A stretch of 64,000 bases of DNA from Sediminivirga luteola (GTDB lineage: Bacteria > Actinomycetota > Actinomycetes > Actinomycetales > Brevibacteriaceae), in contig NZ_BMFY01000006.1 in the NCBI RefSeq assembly GCF_014639315.1, positions 106,510 through 170,509 on the forward strand, given 5' to 3'. The first letter of the stretch is position 1. Each line of letters begins with the position of its first letter. Positions 41,676 through 49,491 of this stretch are shown here, piece by piece. The notes below the pieces were generated by a model. The model worked only from the letters and a program-made list of their open reading frames with translations, made no database searches and was not told the origin of the DNA. A program made the translations under genes and the position numbers.

Positions 41676-42758
41676 GTGAACGGCACCGACACCCAGGAAC
41701 GGGTCCGGTTCGGCCACGGCATCGTGCCGGCGCGCCTCGGCAGCCTGTCCTTCCTGGTCTCCACCCGCGCGCTCTCGGTCTGCGCCGTCCTGATCGGGCT
41801 GTGCGCCGTGGTGGGCGTCGTGTCCCTAGCCGTGGGCCGGTACCCGCTCACCATCGCCGAGGTGCTCCAGGCGCTGGGCGGCGGCGCAGAGGGGATCCAG
41901 CGCACCGTCGTGGTCGAATGGCGTCTGCCGCGTGCGGCCGCGGCGCTGCTGTTCGGCGCCGCCCTGGGCGTCTCCGGGGCGATCTTCCAGTCACTCACCC
42001 GCAATCCACTCGGCTCCCCGGACATCATCGGCTTCGCCTCCGGGTCCTACACCGGCGCGCTCGTGGTGATCATCCTGATCGGCGGCGGGTATCTGCAGGT
42101 GGCCGCGGGCGCGCTGGTGGGCGGATGCCTGACCGCCGCGCTGGTGTACGTGCTGGCCTACCGCGGCGGTGTCCAGGGCTTCAGGCTCATCATCGTCGGC
42201 ATCGCCGTGAGCGCGATGCTCTCCGCGCTCAACACGTGGATGCTCATCCGGGCTTCCCTCGAAGTGGCGCTCTCGGCGGCGGTCTGGGGCGCGGGCACGC
42301 TCAACGGCATCGGCTGGTCCCAGATGGTTCCGGCGACGGCCGTGCTGGCGGTGTTCTTCATCGCCGCGGCGTTCCTGGCGCGGCCGATGCGCCTGCTGGA
42401 GCTCGGCGACGACGCTTCCAGGGCGCTGGGGGTGCGGACCGAGCGGGCCCGGCTTTCGCTGGTCGTGCTGGGCGTGGGGTTCACCGCCACGGTCACTGCG
42501 GCAGCCGGCCCGATTTCCTTCATCTCTCTGGCGGCGCCGCAGATCGCCCGGCGGCTGACCGGTTCGGCCTCGGTCACGATGGGTGCCTCCGCGGTGATGG
42601 GCGCCTTCCTGCTGGCTGCGGCGGACTTCCTGGCACAGCACGGTTTCACCCTGTTCCTGGGACGGGAGACGACGCTGCCGGTGGGCGTGATGACCGTGAG
42701 CATCGGCGGTCTGTACCTCATCTGGCTCATCATCAGGGAAGCGAGGAAGGGCGTATGA
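41676..42758 (+). CDS. FecCD-family ABC permease 2
   Basis: This 360-residue protein is the heterodimer partner of the preceding permease. It shows LPRAAAALLFGAALGVSGAI, QSLTRNPLGSPDIIGFASGS and AGPISFISLAAPQIARRLTG. The GTG start lies 7 bp after the first permease stop. The C-terminal segment HGFTLFLGRETTLPVGVMTV is typical of FepG/FecD-like subunits. Two different permeases are the rule for siderophore importers, whereas BtuC works as a homodimer, so this supports a siderophore substrate. Confidence 0.9.
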   Translation: MNGTDTQERVRFGHGIVPARLGSLSFLVSTRALSVCAVLIGLCAVVGVVSLAVGRYPLTIAEVLQALGGGAEGIQRTVVVEWRLPRAAAALLFGAALGVSGAIFQSLTRNPLGSPDIIGFASGSYTGALVVIILIGGGYLQVAAGALVGGCLTAALVYVLAYRGGVQGFRLIIVGIAVSAMLSALNTWMLIRASLEVALSAAVWGAGTLNGIGWSQMVPATAVLAVFFIAAAFLARPMRLLELGDDASRALGVRTERARLSLVVLGVGFTATVTAAAGPISFISLAAPQIARRLTGSASVTMGASAVMGAFLLAAADFLAQHGFTLFLGRETTLPVGVMTVSIGGLYLIWLIIREARKGV

Positions 42759-43627
42759 GCGAGCAGGCTCCCGGCAGGACGGGGTCTCCGCTGGACACGG
42801 CGGAGCACGCTCCCGGCCTCACAGGTCCCGGCGCCGATCCCGGTGCCGCGCGCTTGCAGGCCAGCGGGGTGAGCCTGGGCTATGACAAGCGGATCATCGC
42901 CGAGGACCTCTCGGTGCGGATCCCCGACGGTTCCTTCACCGTGATCGTGGGCCCGAACGCCTGCGGGAAGTCCACGCTGCTGCGGGGCTTGAGCAGGCTG
43001 CTCAAGCCCGCGCAGGGTGCCGTGCTGCTGGACGGCAAGGATGTGCACTCCTACCGGGCGCGGGATTTCGCCACGCAGCTGGGACTGCTGCCGCAGAGCT
43101 CGATCGCGCCGGACGGGATCACCGTCGCCGAGCTGGTCGCCCGCGGCCGGTATCCGCATCAGAAGCTGATCCGGCAGTGGAGTCGCGAGGATGAACGCGC
43201 GGTGCTGGAGGCCATGCGCGCCACCCGGGTGGAGGAGCTCTCCGCCCGTCATCTGGATGAGCTCTCGGGCGGTCAGCGCCAGCGCGTCTGGGTCTCGATG
43301 GCGCTGGCACAGGAGACCTCGATCCTGCTGCTGGACGAGCCGACCACCTTCTTGGACGTGGCGCATCAGATCGAGCTGATGGAGCTGTTCTGGGATCTTC
43401 ACGCGCAGGGGCGCACGCTGGTGGCGGTGCTGCACGATCTGAACCACGCGGCCAGATACGCCTCGCATCTGATCGTGATGAAGGACGGCACCGTCGTCAC
43501 GCAGGGCGCGCCGGGAGAGATCGTGACGGCCGAACTCGTGGAGGACGTGTTCGGGCTGGCCTGCGTGGTCATCGACGACCCCGAGACCGGCACCCCGCTC
43601 GTCGTGCCGAAAGCACGCCGCCGGTAA
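42755..43627 (+). CDS. FecE/FepC-like ABC ATPase
   Basis: The protein has 290 residues. Walker A GPNACGKSTLLRGLS, signature LSGGQRQRVWVSMAL, Walker B SILLLDEPTTFLDVAHQ and H-loop LVAVLHDLNHAARYA identify the siderophore/B12 ATPase group. A polar leader of about 35 residues precedes the domain. The ATG overlaps the permease stop by 4 bp. No substrate-binding lipoprotein or siderophore reductase gene follows; the receptor must be encoded elsewhere. Confidence 0.92.
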   Translation: MSEQAPGRTGSPLDTAEHAPGLTGPGADPGAARLQASGVSLGYDKRIIAEDLSVRIPDGSFTVIVGPNACGKSTLLRGLSRLLKPAQGAVLLDGKDVHSYRARDFATQLGLLPQSSIAPDGITVAELVARGRYPHQKLIRQWSREDERAVLEAMRATRVEELSARHLDELSGGQRQRVWVSMALAQETSILLLDEPTTFLDVAHQIELMELFWDLHAQGRTLVAVLHDLNHAARYASHLIVMKDGTVVTQGAPGEIVTAELVEDVFGLACVVIDDPETGTPLVVPKARRR

Positions 43628-43640
43628 CCCGCGCGGCCCG

Positions 43641-43760
43641 CGTGGCAGTGGACGCCGGCGCTGTGCACAAATTCCGGGTGAGCCCACCGGGAATCAGGGC
43701 GCAACCCCGGCGGTAACGGGGCCCGGCAGCGGCAGTCGCCGGAGAGGACACGCAGCCACG
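43641..43760 (+). promoter_or_regulatory. Riboswitch-like structured sequence without a downstream gene (tentative)
   Basis: In the convergent gap after the ATPase gene, the plus strand reads GGGAATCAGGGCGCAACCCC, then GGCGGTAACGGGGCCCGGCA and AGTCGCCGGAGAGGAC. The order resembles the core and B12 box of cobalamin riboswitches, and GGCGGTAA also recalls FMN elements. Agreement is partial and the next plus-strand gene is far away, so it may be a remnant or a chance GC-rich structure. Confidence 0.2.
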
Positions 43761-43785
43761 TCACGAGGCAGTGGCTCGCCCGTGG

Positions 43786-44094
43786 TCAGGACGCGCCCAG
43801 GAGGCCCCTCTCCTCGAACGCCTGCTCCCATTCGGGGTGAGTGCGCAGGTAATGCTCTACATAGGAGCACTGCGGGACGATCGTGCGCTCCTCGTCCAGC
43901 GCGTCCTTGAAGGCGGCCTCCACCAGCAGTCCGGCGTAGCCCCGGCCGCCATGCGCGGGGTTCGTCACGGTGGTGGTGAAGACGCGGTTCTCGCCGGCAT
44001 CGCGGTACGCCGCGAAGGCGATGGGCTCACCGTCGAGGAAGGCGACGTAGCGGTGCTGCTCGGCCTGGCGTTCGATCACGGGAGACTCACTCAT
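43786..44094 (-). CDS. Small GNAT-fold N-acetyltransferase (YjdJ-like)
   Basis: This 102-residue protein is a short, single-domain GNAT of the type with only the acetyl-CoA core. It shows HRYVAFLDGEPIAFAAYRD, FTTTVTNPAHGGRGYAGLLV (the Q/R-x-x-G-x-G/A pyrophosphate loop as HGGRGYAG) and VPQCSYVEHYLRTHPEW, in which the C-S-Y and HPE-x positions are conserved in this subgroup. The acceptor is unknown. ATG 44094 is chosen because the family begins here. The ribosome-binding site is weak. A TAGCAT hexamer about 21 nt upstream gives a short leader. Confidence 0.82.
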   Translation of the reverse strand: MSESPVIERQAEQHRYVAFLDGEPIAFAAYRDAGENRVFTTTVTNPAHGGRGYAGLLVEAAFKDALDEERTIVPQCSYVEHYLRTHPEWEQAFEERGLLGAS

Positions 44095-44149
44095 ACCGGC
44101 ACAACGTTCGCCGCCAGCGATGCTATTCCTTGCGGGACCCGGCCGCACC

Positions 44150-45296
44150 TCAGACCGCCATGGCGGGTACGACGAGGGCCCCGACGAGCAGTACCGGACC
44201 GACGACCACCATCGACAGGCCCCAGCGCAGCAGGATCCTGGTCAGGCGCGGCCGTGCCTCCTCGGGCGCGGAGGCCACCGCGGTGGCCCCCAGGGTGGAG
44301 AAGGGCGAGACGTCGACCACCGCGGAGCATACCCCGAGTGCGGCGACGAGCGCCCAGCCGGGCAGGTCGCCGCTCGCGACGAGGGGGAGGGCCAGCGGCA
44401 CGAGCGCTGCGAGGATGCCGGTCGTGGAGGCGAACGCCGAGACGAGCCCGCCGACCGCGCACAGCACGAGCGCCGCGATCACGGGTGAGCCGATGCTGCG
44501 GGCGGCCTCACCGAGCAGGTCGACGGCGCCCATGGTCTCCAGCACGCCGACGAAGGTGATGATGCCCCCGACCAGGAGAACGGTCGACCAGTCGATCTTC
44601 GCCAGCGCGGCCTTGCCGACGGCCGGATCCACCAGGATCAGGATGGAGGCGAGCCCGAAGCAGATCACGCCGATATCGGGTTCCCGGCCCGCCGCGGCGA
44701 GCGCGACCACGCTGCCGACCAGGATGATGATCGCGGTGACGGTGAGGATCTGGATGCGGGTGAAGGGAGGCAGAGCGGGTGGTGCGTCACTCCCGGCATG
44801 CGCCCCTGCCCCGCCCTGTGCGGGCCCCTCATGTGCTGTGACGCCGGGCCCGCCGTGTGCTGCCCCTTCGTGTGTTTCGACCGGGCCGACGGCGGGCGGA
44901 TCGTCATCCCCTTCCCCGAAGGCAACGTCCGCGGTGGAGGCGCTGCCCCGACGCGCCTGCACGGCCGCGGTGGCCGGGACCTGCGCGGTGCGGCAGAACG
45001 ACTGGCAGGAACAGGCGGTTGGAACCGACCTTGGCCAGCGCGGCGTCGATGAGCCGGTCCACGGTGCCATTGGCCTGCGCGATCGCGAAGAAATAGGTGA
45101 CGCCCACGAGCAGGATCATGATGGACAGCGGGAACCCGCCCACCACATCCTCCAGGCTCATATCGCTCAGGATGAGCGCGGTGCCGGCTGCAGCGGCGAA
45201 CATGAGAACTCCCAGCTGAACCCCGCGCACGGCACCCAGGGCGAACACGGCGATGAAGACGGCGATGGCGCACAGCTGCGCGAGGGTGGGATCCAC
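44150..45296 (-). pseudogene. Broken MatC/SLC13-like dicarboxylate transporter gene
   Basis: The N-terminal part starts at GTG 45296 with AGGAG 6 nt upstream and encodes LCAIAVFIAVFALGAVRGVQ and ILLVGVTYFFAIAQANGTVD, matching MatC N-terminal domains. It runs out of frame after LPVVLPHRAGPG near 45000. The C-terminal half, in another frame down to 44150, has ILVDPAVGKAALAKIDWSTV, SAFASTTGILAALVPLALPL and VVDVSPFSTLGATAVA, as in the second half of the same family. About three central spans and the first substrate loop are missing, and a hydrophilic His/Gly/Glu-rich linker joins the halves. A deletion with a frameshift is the simplest explanation; two separate genes are less likely. Confidence 0.7.
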
Positions 45297-45583
45297 GAGC
45301 ATCTCCTGACGGTGGCGACGGCATTGTCTCTGTGCTGCGTCCGGTGTGAAGACGATCACAGGTGGTCAGATGCTCGCAGCAGGATGTCCGGAAGGCAAGG
45401 GGACATGCCGGAAAGATCGGCCGTGGCGGCTCGGCTCGGCGCGCAGGCCCGCACGGTCCAGGCCGCCGCCGCGTCGCCGCGACCATGGGCCCGGATGTCC
45501 GATCCGCGGACCCGGCGTCGACACGCGTGCTGCGGGTTTGTAGCGTGTGAGGTGGAAACCCCGGATATGAAGGAGATCACGTT

Positions 45584-46948
45584 TTGTACCGTGTGACCAA
45601 CCCAGCCACCGGCGAGGTAGTCGAGGAGTTCCCGACGGCCACCGACGCCGAGATCGCCGACGCCCTCGACCGTTCGCATCGGGAGTTCGCCTCCTGGCGC
45701 ACCCGTAGCGTCTCCGAGCGCGCCGCCCTCATGCACAAGGTCGCGGAGATCTACCGGGAGCGGCAGGACGAGCTCGCCCGGATCATCTCCACCGAGATGG
45801 GCAAACTGCTCAAGGAGGCCAAAGGCGAACTCGCCCTGACCGCCAACATCTACGACTACTACGCCGAGAACGCCGAAGCCTTCACTGCCGATGAGCCGGT
45901 CAAGGGCACGGACGCCGGCAAGGCCGTCATCCAGAAGCGCCCGGTCGGTTCGATCCTGGGCATCATGCCATGGAACTACCCTTACTACCAGGTGGCGCGG
46001 TTCGCGGCGCCGAACCTGGCGCTGGGGAACACGGTACTGCTCAAGCACGCTCCCAGCTGCCCGCGGTCCGCTGCGGCGATGGAGCAGATCTTCCATGACG
46101 CGGGGGTGCCCGCCGACGCCTACATCAACATCTACGCCACCAACGAGCAGGTGGAGCAGATCCTGGAGGATCCCCGCAACCAGGGCGTCTCCCTGACCGG
46201 TTCAGAGCGCGCCGGTTCCGCGGTGGCCGCCATCGCCGGCAAGAACCTGAAGAAGGTCGTACTGGAACTCGGCGGATCCGATCCGTTCGTCGTCCTGGAT
46301 GCCGCCGATGTCGAGCAGATGGCCGAGACGGCGTTCCGCACCCGGCTGGGCAACACCGGCCAGGCGTGCAACTCGCCCAAGCGGATGATCGTGCACGAGG
46401 ATCTGTACGAGGACTTCGTCGCCTCGATCACGGAAAAGGCGAAGAACTACACGCCGGGCGATCCGACTGAGGAGGGTACGACCCTCGCTCCGCTGTCCTC
46501 CCGCGCGGCGGCCGAGAACTTCGTCGATCAGGTCAAGGAGACGGTCTCCCAGGGCGCCACGCTGCTGGCCGGCGGCGACCTCATCGACGGGCCGGGCGCG
46601 TTCGTCCAGCCGACCGTGCTCACGGACGTCAAGCCGGGGATGCGAGCCTACAAGGAGGAGCTGTTCGGCCCGGCCATCATGGTGTTCAAGGTCTCCGACG
46701 AGGACGAGGCCGTGGCGCTGGCCAATGACACGCCGTTCGGTCTGGGCTCGGCCGTGTTCAGCACCGACCCGGAGAAGGCGCGGCGCGTGGGCGAGCAGAT
46801 CGACGCCGGCATGGTGTTCATCAACGAGACCGAGGCCTCCAAGCCGCATCTGCCCTTCGGTGGCGTGAAGCGCTCCGGCATCGGCCGTGAGCTCGGGCCG
46901 CTGGCGATGGAGGAGTTCTGCAACAAGCGCCTGGTGAAGATCGCCTGA
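45584..46948 (+). CDS. NAD(P)-dependent succinate-semialdehyde dehydrogenase
   Basis: This 454-residue aldehyde dehydrogenase has IMPWNYPYYQVARFAAPNLA, cofactor loop SLTGSERAGSAVAAIAGKNL, catalytic Glu in VLELGGSDPFVVL and nucleophile Cys in NTGQACNSPKRMIV. The short N-terminus and the GQACN loop are those of the GabD2/YneI-type enzymes acting on succinate semialdehyde. It could complete GABA breakdown to succinate downstream of the putrescine-type module at 20.8-28.8 kb, though it is unlinked. The start is TTG 45584, with AAGGAG 8 nt upstream; no in-frame ATG or GTG lies close enough. A strong hairpin terminator follows. Confidence 0.88.
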   Translation: MYRVTNPATGEVVEEFPTATDAEIADALDRSHREFASWRTRSVSERAALMHKVAEIYRERQDELARIISTEMGKLLKEAKGELALTANIYDYYAENAEAFTADEPVKGTDAGKAVIQKRPVGSILGIMPWNYPYYQVARFAAPNLALGNTVLLKHAPSCPRSAAAMEQIFHDAGVPADAYINIYATNEQVEQILEDPRNQGVSLTGSERAGSAVAAIAGKNLKKVVLELGGSDPFVVLDAADVEQMAETAFRTRLGNTGQACNSPKRMIVHEDLYEDFVASITEKAKNYTPGDPTEEGTTLAPLSSRAAAENFVDQVKETVSQGATLLAGGDLIDGPGAFVQPTVLTDVKPGMRAYKEELFGPAIMVFKVSDEDEAVALANDTPFGLGSAVFSTDPEKARRVGEQIDAGMVFINETEASKPHLPFGGVKRSGIGRELGPLAMEEFCNKRLVKIA

Positions 46949-46962
46949 GCGCCAGCGAGGCG

Positions 46963-47010
46963 AAGGCCCTGGTGTTCCCTGTACGAGTCAGGGAACATCA
47001 GGGCCTTCCT
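46963..47010. terminator. Strong hairpin terminator after the dehydrogenase gene
   Basis: AAGGCCCTGGTGTTCCCTG and CAGGGAACATCAGGGCCTT form 19-bp arms with a single mismatch (a possible G-U pair) around a 7-nt loop, 15 bp after the stop. The 3' side ends CCTTCCTG on the plus strand. Confidence 0.8.
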
Positions 47011-47103
47011 GCGTGAGTGGCCGCCGGCCCACCAGCCCGATGGTGCTTCGTCCCGTTGACGCCTTGCCCCGGAGCTGACGCGGCGGCGCCGGTCAGGTGC
47101 CGG

Positions 47104-47685
47104 TCAGATGTCGAGTTCCTCCACCAGGGGCTGCTTCTCGGCATCGATGATCGCCTTGCGGACGTCGTCGGGCAATTCGCCGACGAGGGAGTCCGGCGTG
47201 GCGAACACGCGCAGTGAACTGGTCTGCGGCCCGGAGAAGGGGAGAGCGAAGCCCTCGAAGGGGTTCTTCTCTGCGGCCTTGTCCTTCAGCCCCTGCGCGC
47301 CGCGGCTGACCGACTGCAGCCATTCGCCGCTTTCACCGACGAGATGCTGCAGTTCGGCGGTGATACCGGCGAATCCGCTCGCCGGCGCGATGTGCACGGC
47401 GTACTGGCCCTTCTTGGTGGTGTAGACGGTGTAGACGTAGTGGTGGCCGTCGCTCTTGGCGGTCACCTTGGTCAGGAACTTGCCCTGGAAGCGCTTCTCC
47501 TTGGAGACGCCCTCGGACGAGACCTGGACGGAGACGGTGGAGAACTCGTCGGCCTCCGCCTCCTTCTTGGCGACCCAGTCGGCGAGCGCTTCCGAGATCG
47601 CGGGGGAGAGGCCGCCGCCAAGCTCTGCGGCGCGGTCGAAGAGTTCACGGTCGGAGTCGGATACGTAGATCGTCTTGTTCGCCAT
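47104..47685 (-). CDS. EXLDI-family protein
   Basis: The protein has 193 residues. The N-terminus KTIYVSDSDRELFDRAAELG and SPAISEALADWVAKKEAEAD resembles a ribbon-helix-helix DNA-binding domain. A central beta-rich part contains SDGHHYVYTVYTTKKGQYAV. The protein ends in VEELDI, the invariant C-terminal E-x-L-D-I that names this actinobacterial family (recognised from memory as TIGR-type EXLDI). The function is unknown, and a role as a small-molecule or stress-responsive transcription factor is inference. ATG 47685 lies 12-18 nt behind a TATACAT-like hexamer and TTGACG element. It is monocistronic. Confidence 0.8.
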   Translation of the reverse strand: MANKTIYVSDSDRELFDRAAELGGGLSPAISEALADWVAKKEAEADEFSTVSVQVSSEGVSKEKRFQGKFLTKVTAKSDGHHYVYTVYTTKKGQYAVHIAPASGFAGITAELQHLVGESGEWLQSVSRGAQGLKDKAAEKNPFEGFALPFSGPQTSSLRVFATPDSLVGELPDDVRKAIIDAEKQPLVEELDI

Positions 47686-47695
47686 GCCGCAAGTG

Positions 47696-47722
47696 TATGT
47701 ATAAATCTACGCATCCCGTCAA
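47696..47722 (-). promoter_or_regulatory. Promoter candidate for the EXLDI gene
   Basis: On the minus strand TTGACG is followed by an A/T-rich stretch with TATACATA ending 11 nt before the ATG. The spacing (13-15 nt) is shorter than the usual 17. The local A/T content is the highest for several hundred bases and may also be the operator of the ribbon-helix-helix protein. Confidence 0.35.
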
Positions 47723-47775
47723 GGGTGCTTTGCCGATGTACGGCGATCTCCCAGGGGTGACCGCCCAGGGCCGGG

Positions 47776-47912
47776 CACCCGGCAGTGCGGGCTGCATTCC
47801 TGGCGCTGCCCGGGAGCCGCCGGGCGCGGGCCCGATGCGGTGTCCGGGTCTCTCGGGCGGCCACGCGGTGAGCCCCGTGGGTCTCTTCGGACACCCAGCA
47901 GTGCGGGCTGCA
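47776..47912. repeat. 21-bp direct repeat, 116 bp apart
   Basis: The unit ACCCGGCAGTGCGGGCTGCA (47777-47796) recurs as ACCCAGCAGTGCGGGCTGCA (47893-47912) with one difference; the base before each is also C. Both lie in the 320-bp gap upstream of the EXLDI gene, the second just before a family 1 hairpin. Confidence 0.65.
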
Positions 47913-47918
47913 CGGAGA

Positions 47919-47978
47919 ACAACCGGGTAGTGACGAAGCGACGCCGTCGACGGAGGTGTTTCGTCACTACCCGGTTGT
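47919..47978. repeat. Dispersed hairpin element, family 1, copy 3
   Basis: ACAACCGGGTAGTGACGAA and TTCGTCACTACCCGGTTGT are perfect 19-bp arms around a 22-nt interior that itself has CCGTC/GACGG pairing. It lies 28 bp past the stop of the aldo/keto reductase gene and shares the AACAACC...GTAGTGAC layout of the other two copies. Confidence 0.8.
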
Positions 47979-48005
47979 GTTGTGAAGGAGGCGTCCGCGA
48001 AGCGT

Positions 48006-49010
48006 TCAGCTCGGGCGCGTCTCCGGAGAGACGGTCAGGCCGGGATCAGTGACGGCCAGGTGCCCGACGGCCTCGTCGATGGCGCGCAGCACCTGCTCGT
48101 CGAGCTTCACCCCGGCGGCTTTCACGTTCGACTCGATCTGCTCCGGCCGCGAAGCGCCGACGAGCGCGGAGGCGACGTTGTCGTTGGCGAGGACCCAGGC
48201 GATGGCCAGCTGCGCCATGGTCAGGCCCAGCTCGGCGGCGATGGGCTCGAGCTTCTGCACGCCGGTGAGAATGTCGTCGTTCAGGTAACGCTTGATCGTG
48301 TTCGCGCCGCCCTTCTGGTCCGTGGCGCGCGAGCCTTCCGGCAGCGGCTGGCCCGGCTTGTACTTACCGGTCAGCACACCCTGGGCGATGGGCGACCAGA
48401 CGATCTGGGAGACGCCGAGCTCGGCGCAGGCGGGGATCACCTCGGGCTCGATCACGCGCCAGAGGATGTTGTACTGCGGCTGGGAGGAGATCAGCTGGAC
48501 GCCCAGCTCCTTCGCCAGCGCGTGCCCGGCGCGGATCTCGTCGGCGGTCCATTCGCTCACGCCGATGTACAGCGCCTTGCCGGCGCGGACCACATCGGCG
48601 AACGCCTGCATGGTCTCCTCCAGCGGCGTCTCGTAGTCGAAGCGATGCGCCTGGTAGAGGTCCACGTAGTCCGTCTTCAGCCGGCGCAGCGAGCCGTCGA
48701 TGGACTCCAGGATGTGCTTGCGGGACAGACCCGAGTCGTTGTGCCCCTTGGGGCCGGTGGGCCAGTACACCTTGGTGAAGATCTCCAGGGACTCGCGGCG
48801 CTGACCGGCGAGCGCCTCGCCGAGGACTTCCTCGGCCTTGGTGTTGGCGTAGGTATCGGCGGTGTCGAAGGTGCTGATGCCGGCGTCCAGAGCCGCATGC
48901 ACGCACCGGGTGGCGATCTCGTTCTCCACCTGCGAGCCGTGGGTGAGCCAGTTGCCGTAGGTGATCTCCGAGATCTTGAGGCCGCTGTTTCCGAGGTACC
49001 TGAACTCCAT
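48006..49010 (-). CDS. Aldo/keto reductase (potassium-channel beta-subunit-like)
   Basis: This 334-residue TIM-barrel oxidoreductase shows the full catalytic tetrad: Asp and Tyr in TFDTADTYAN, Lys in EIFTKVYWP and His in VDLYQAHRFD. The NADPH-site region includes LVGASRPEQIESNVKA. The beginning MEFRYLGNSGLKISEITYGN and the WPTG-type loop place it with Kv-beta/YghZ-like enzymes that reduce aldehydes such as methylglyoxal. ATG 49010 has GAGGAG 8 nt upstream; an ATG five codons earlier is less likely. It is monocistronic. Confidence 0.9.
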   Translation of the reverse strand: MEFRYLGNSGLKISEITYGNWLTHGSQVENEIATRCVHAALDAGISTFDTADTYANTKAEEVLGEALAGQRRESLEIFTKVYWPTGPKGHNDSGLSRKHILESIDGSLRRLKTDYVDLYQAHRFDYETPLEETMQAFADVVRAGKALYIGVSEWTADEIRAGHALAKELGVQLISSQPQYNILWRVIEPEVIPACAELGVSQIVWSPIAQGVLTGKYKPGQPLPEGSRATDQKGGANTIKRYLNDDILTGVQKLEPIAAELGLTMAQLAIAWVLANDNVASALVGASRPEQIESNVKAAGVKLDEQVLRAIDEAVGHLAVTDPGLTVSPETRPS

Positions 49011-49491
49011 GCTGTCTCTCCTCATCGTGCGACGGGCACCGGCGCATCTCTTGCGTGCCGGAGCGGGATCGGCAGACGCCCGCGCCCGCCCGTGGCGGCG
49101 CGGCGAACCGGTCTAGGAGCAGCCTATGCTCTCCCGCTGACAACGCCCGCACCGGTGCCGCGACGTGGGTGGCGAGCTGTTCAGCGCCAGGAGCGCCAGG
49201 CCCGCACGCTCGCCGTGATCCACCGATGGTGACCGGCGGGGACGGAGGGGCCGGTGAGCACGGTCGCAGGCAGTCGAGCACGCACCCGCCGCGCTCGCAG
49301 AGGCCCGCCCCCATCCGTTCCCCGCGCGTTCTGGCCGATGGAGGACATGACATTCGTCATGGCGGCACGGTGACACCCTCATGAACCACGATGAGTCCGG
49401 GCACTGCCGTGCGCGGCGCCCGGCGGGCAGAGTGGGAGTCGTAAGCAGAACCGTAAGAAGCCCTGGCCGCGGGGACTGGGAGAATGAGCAC
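49011..49491. other. 481-bp gap between divergent genes, no gene seen
   Basis: The region separates the aldo/keto reductase from a sensor kinase and should hold both promoters. An open frame runs through part of it on the plus strand, but there is no ribosome-binding site before 49492 and the translation is Arg/Gly-rich without family character. No strong palindrome was noticed. Confidence 0.45.

Noticed and set aside
45567..45596. Nine-codon leader peptide (MKEITFCTV) overlapping the start of the succinate-semialdehyde dehydrogenase gene
   Set aside because: Its ATG lies just before the AAGGAG that serves the TTG start, it has no ribosome-binding site of its own, and no attenuator-like hairpins follow. 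It is most likely accidental.
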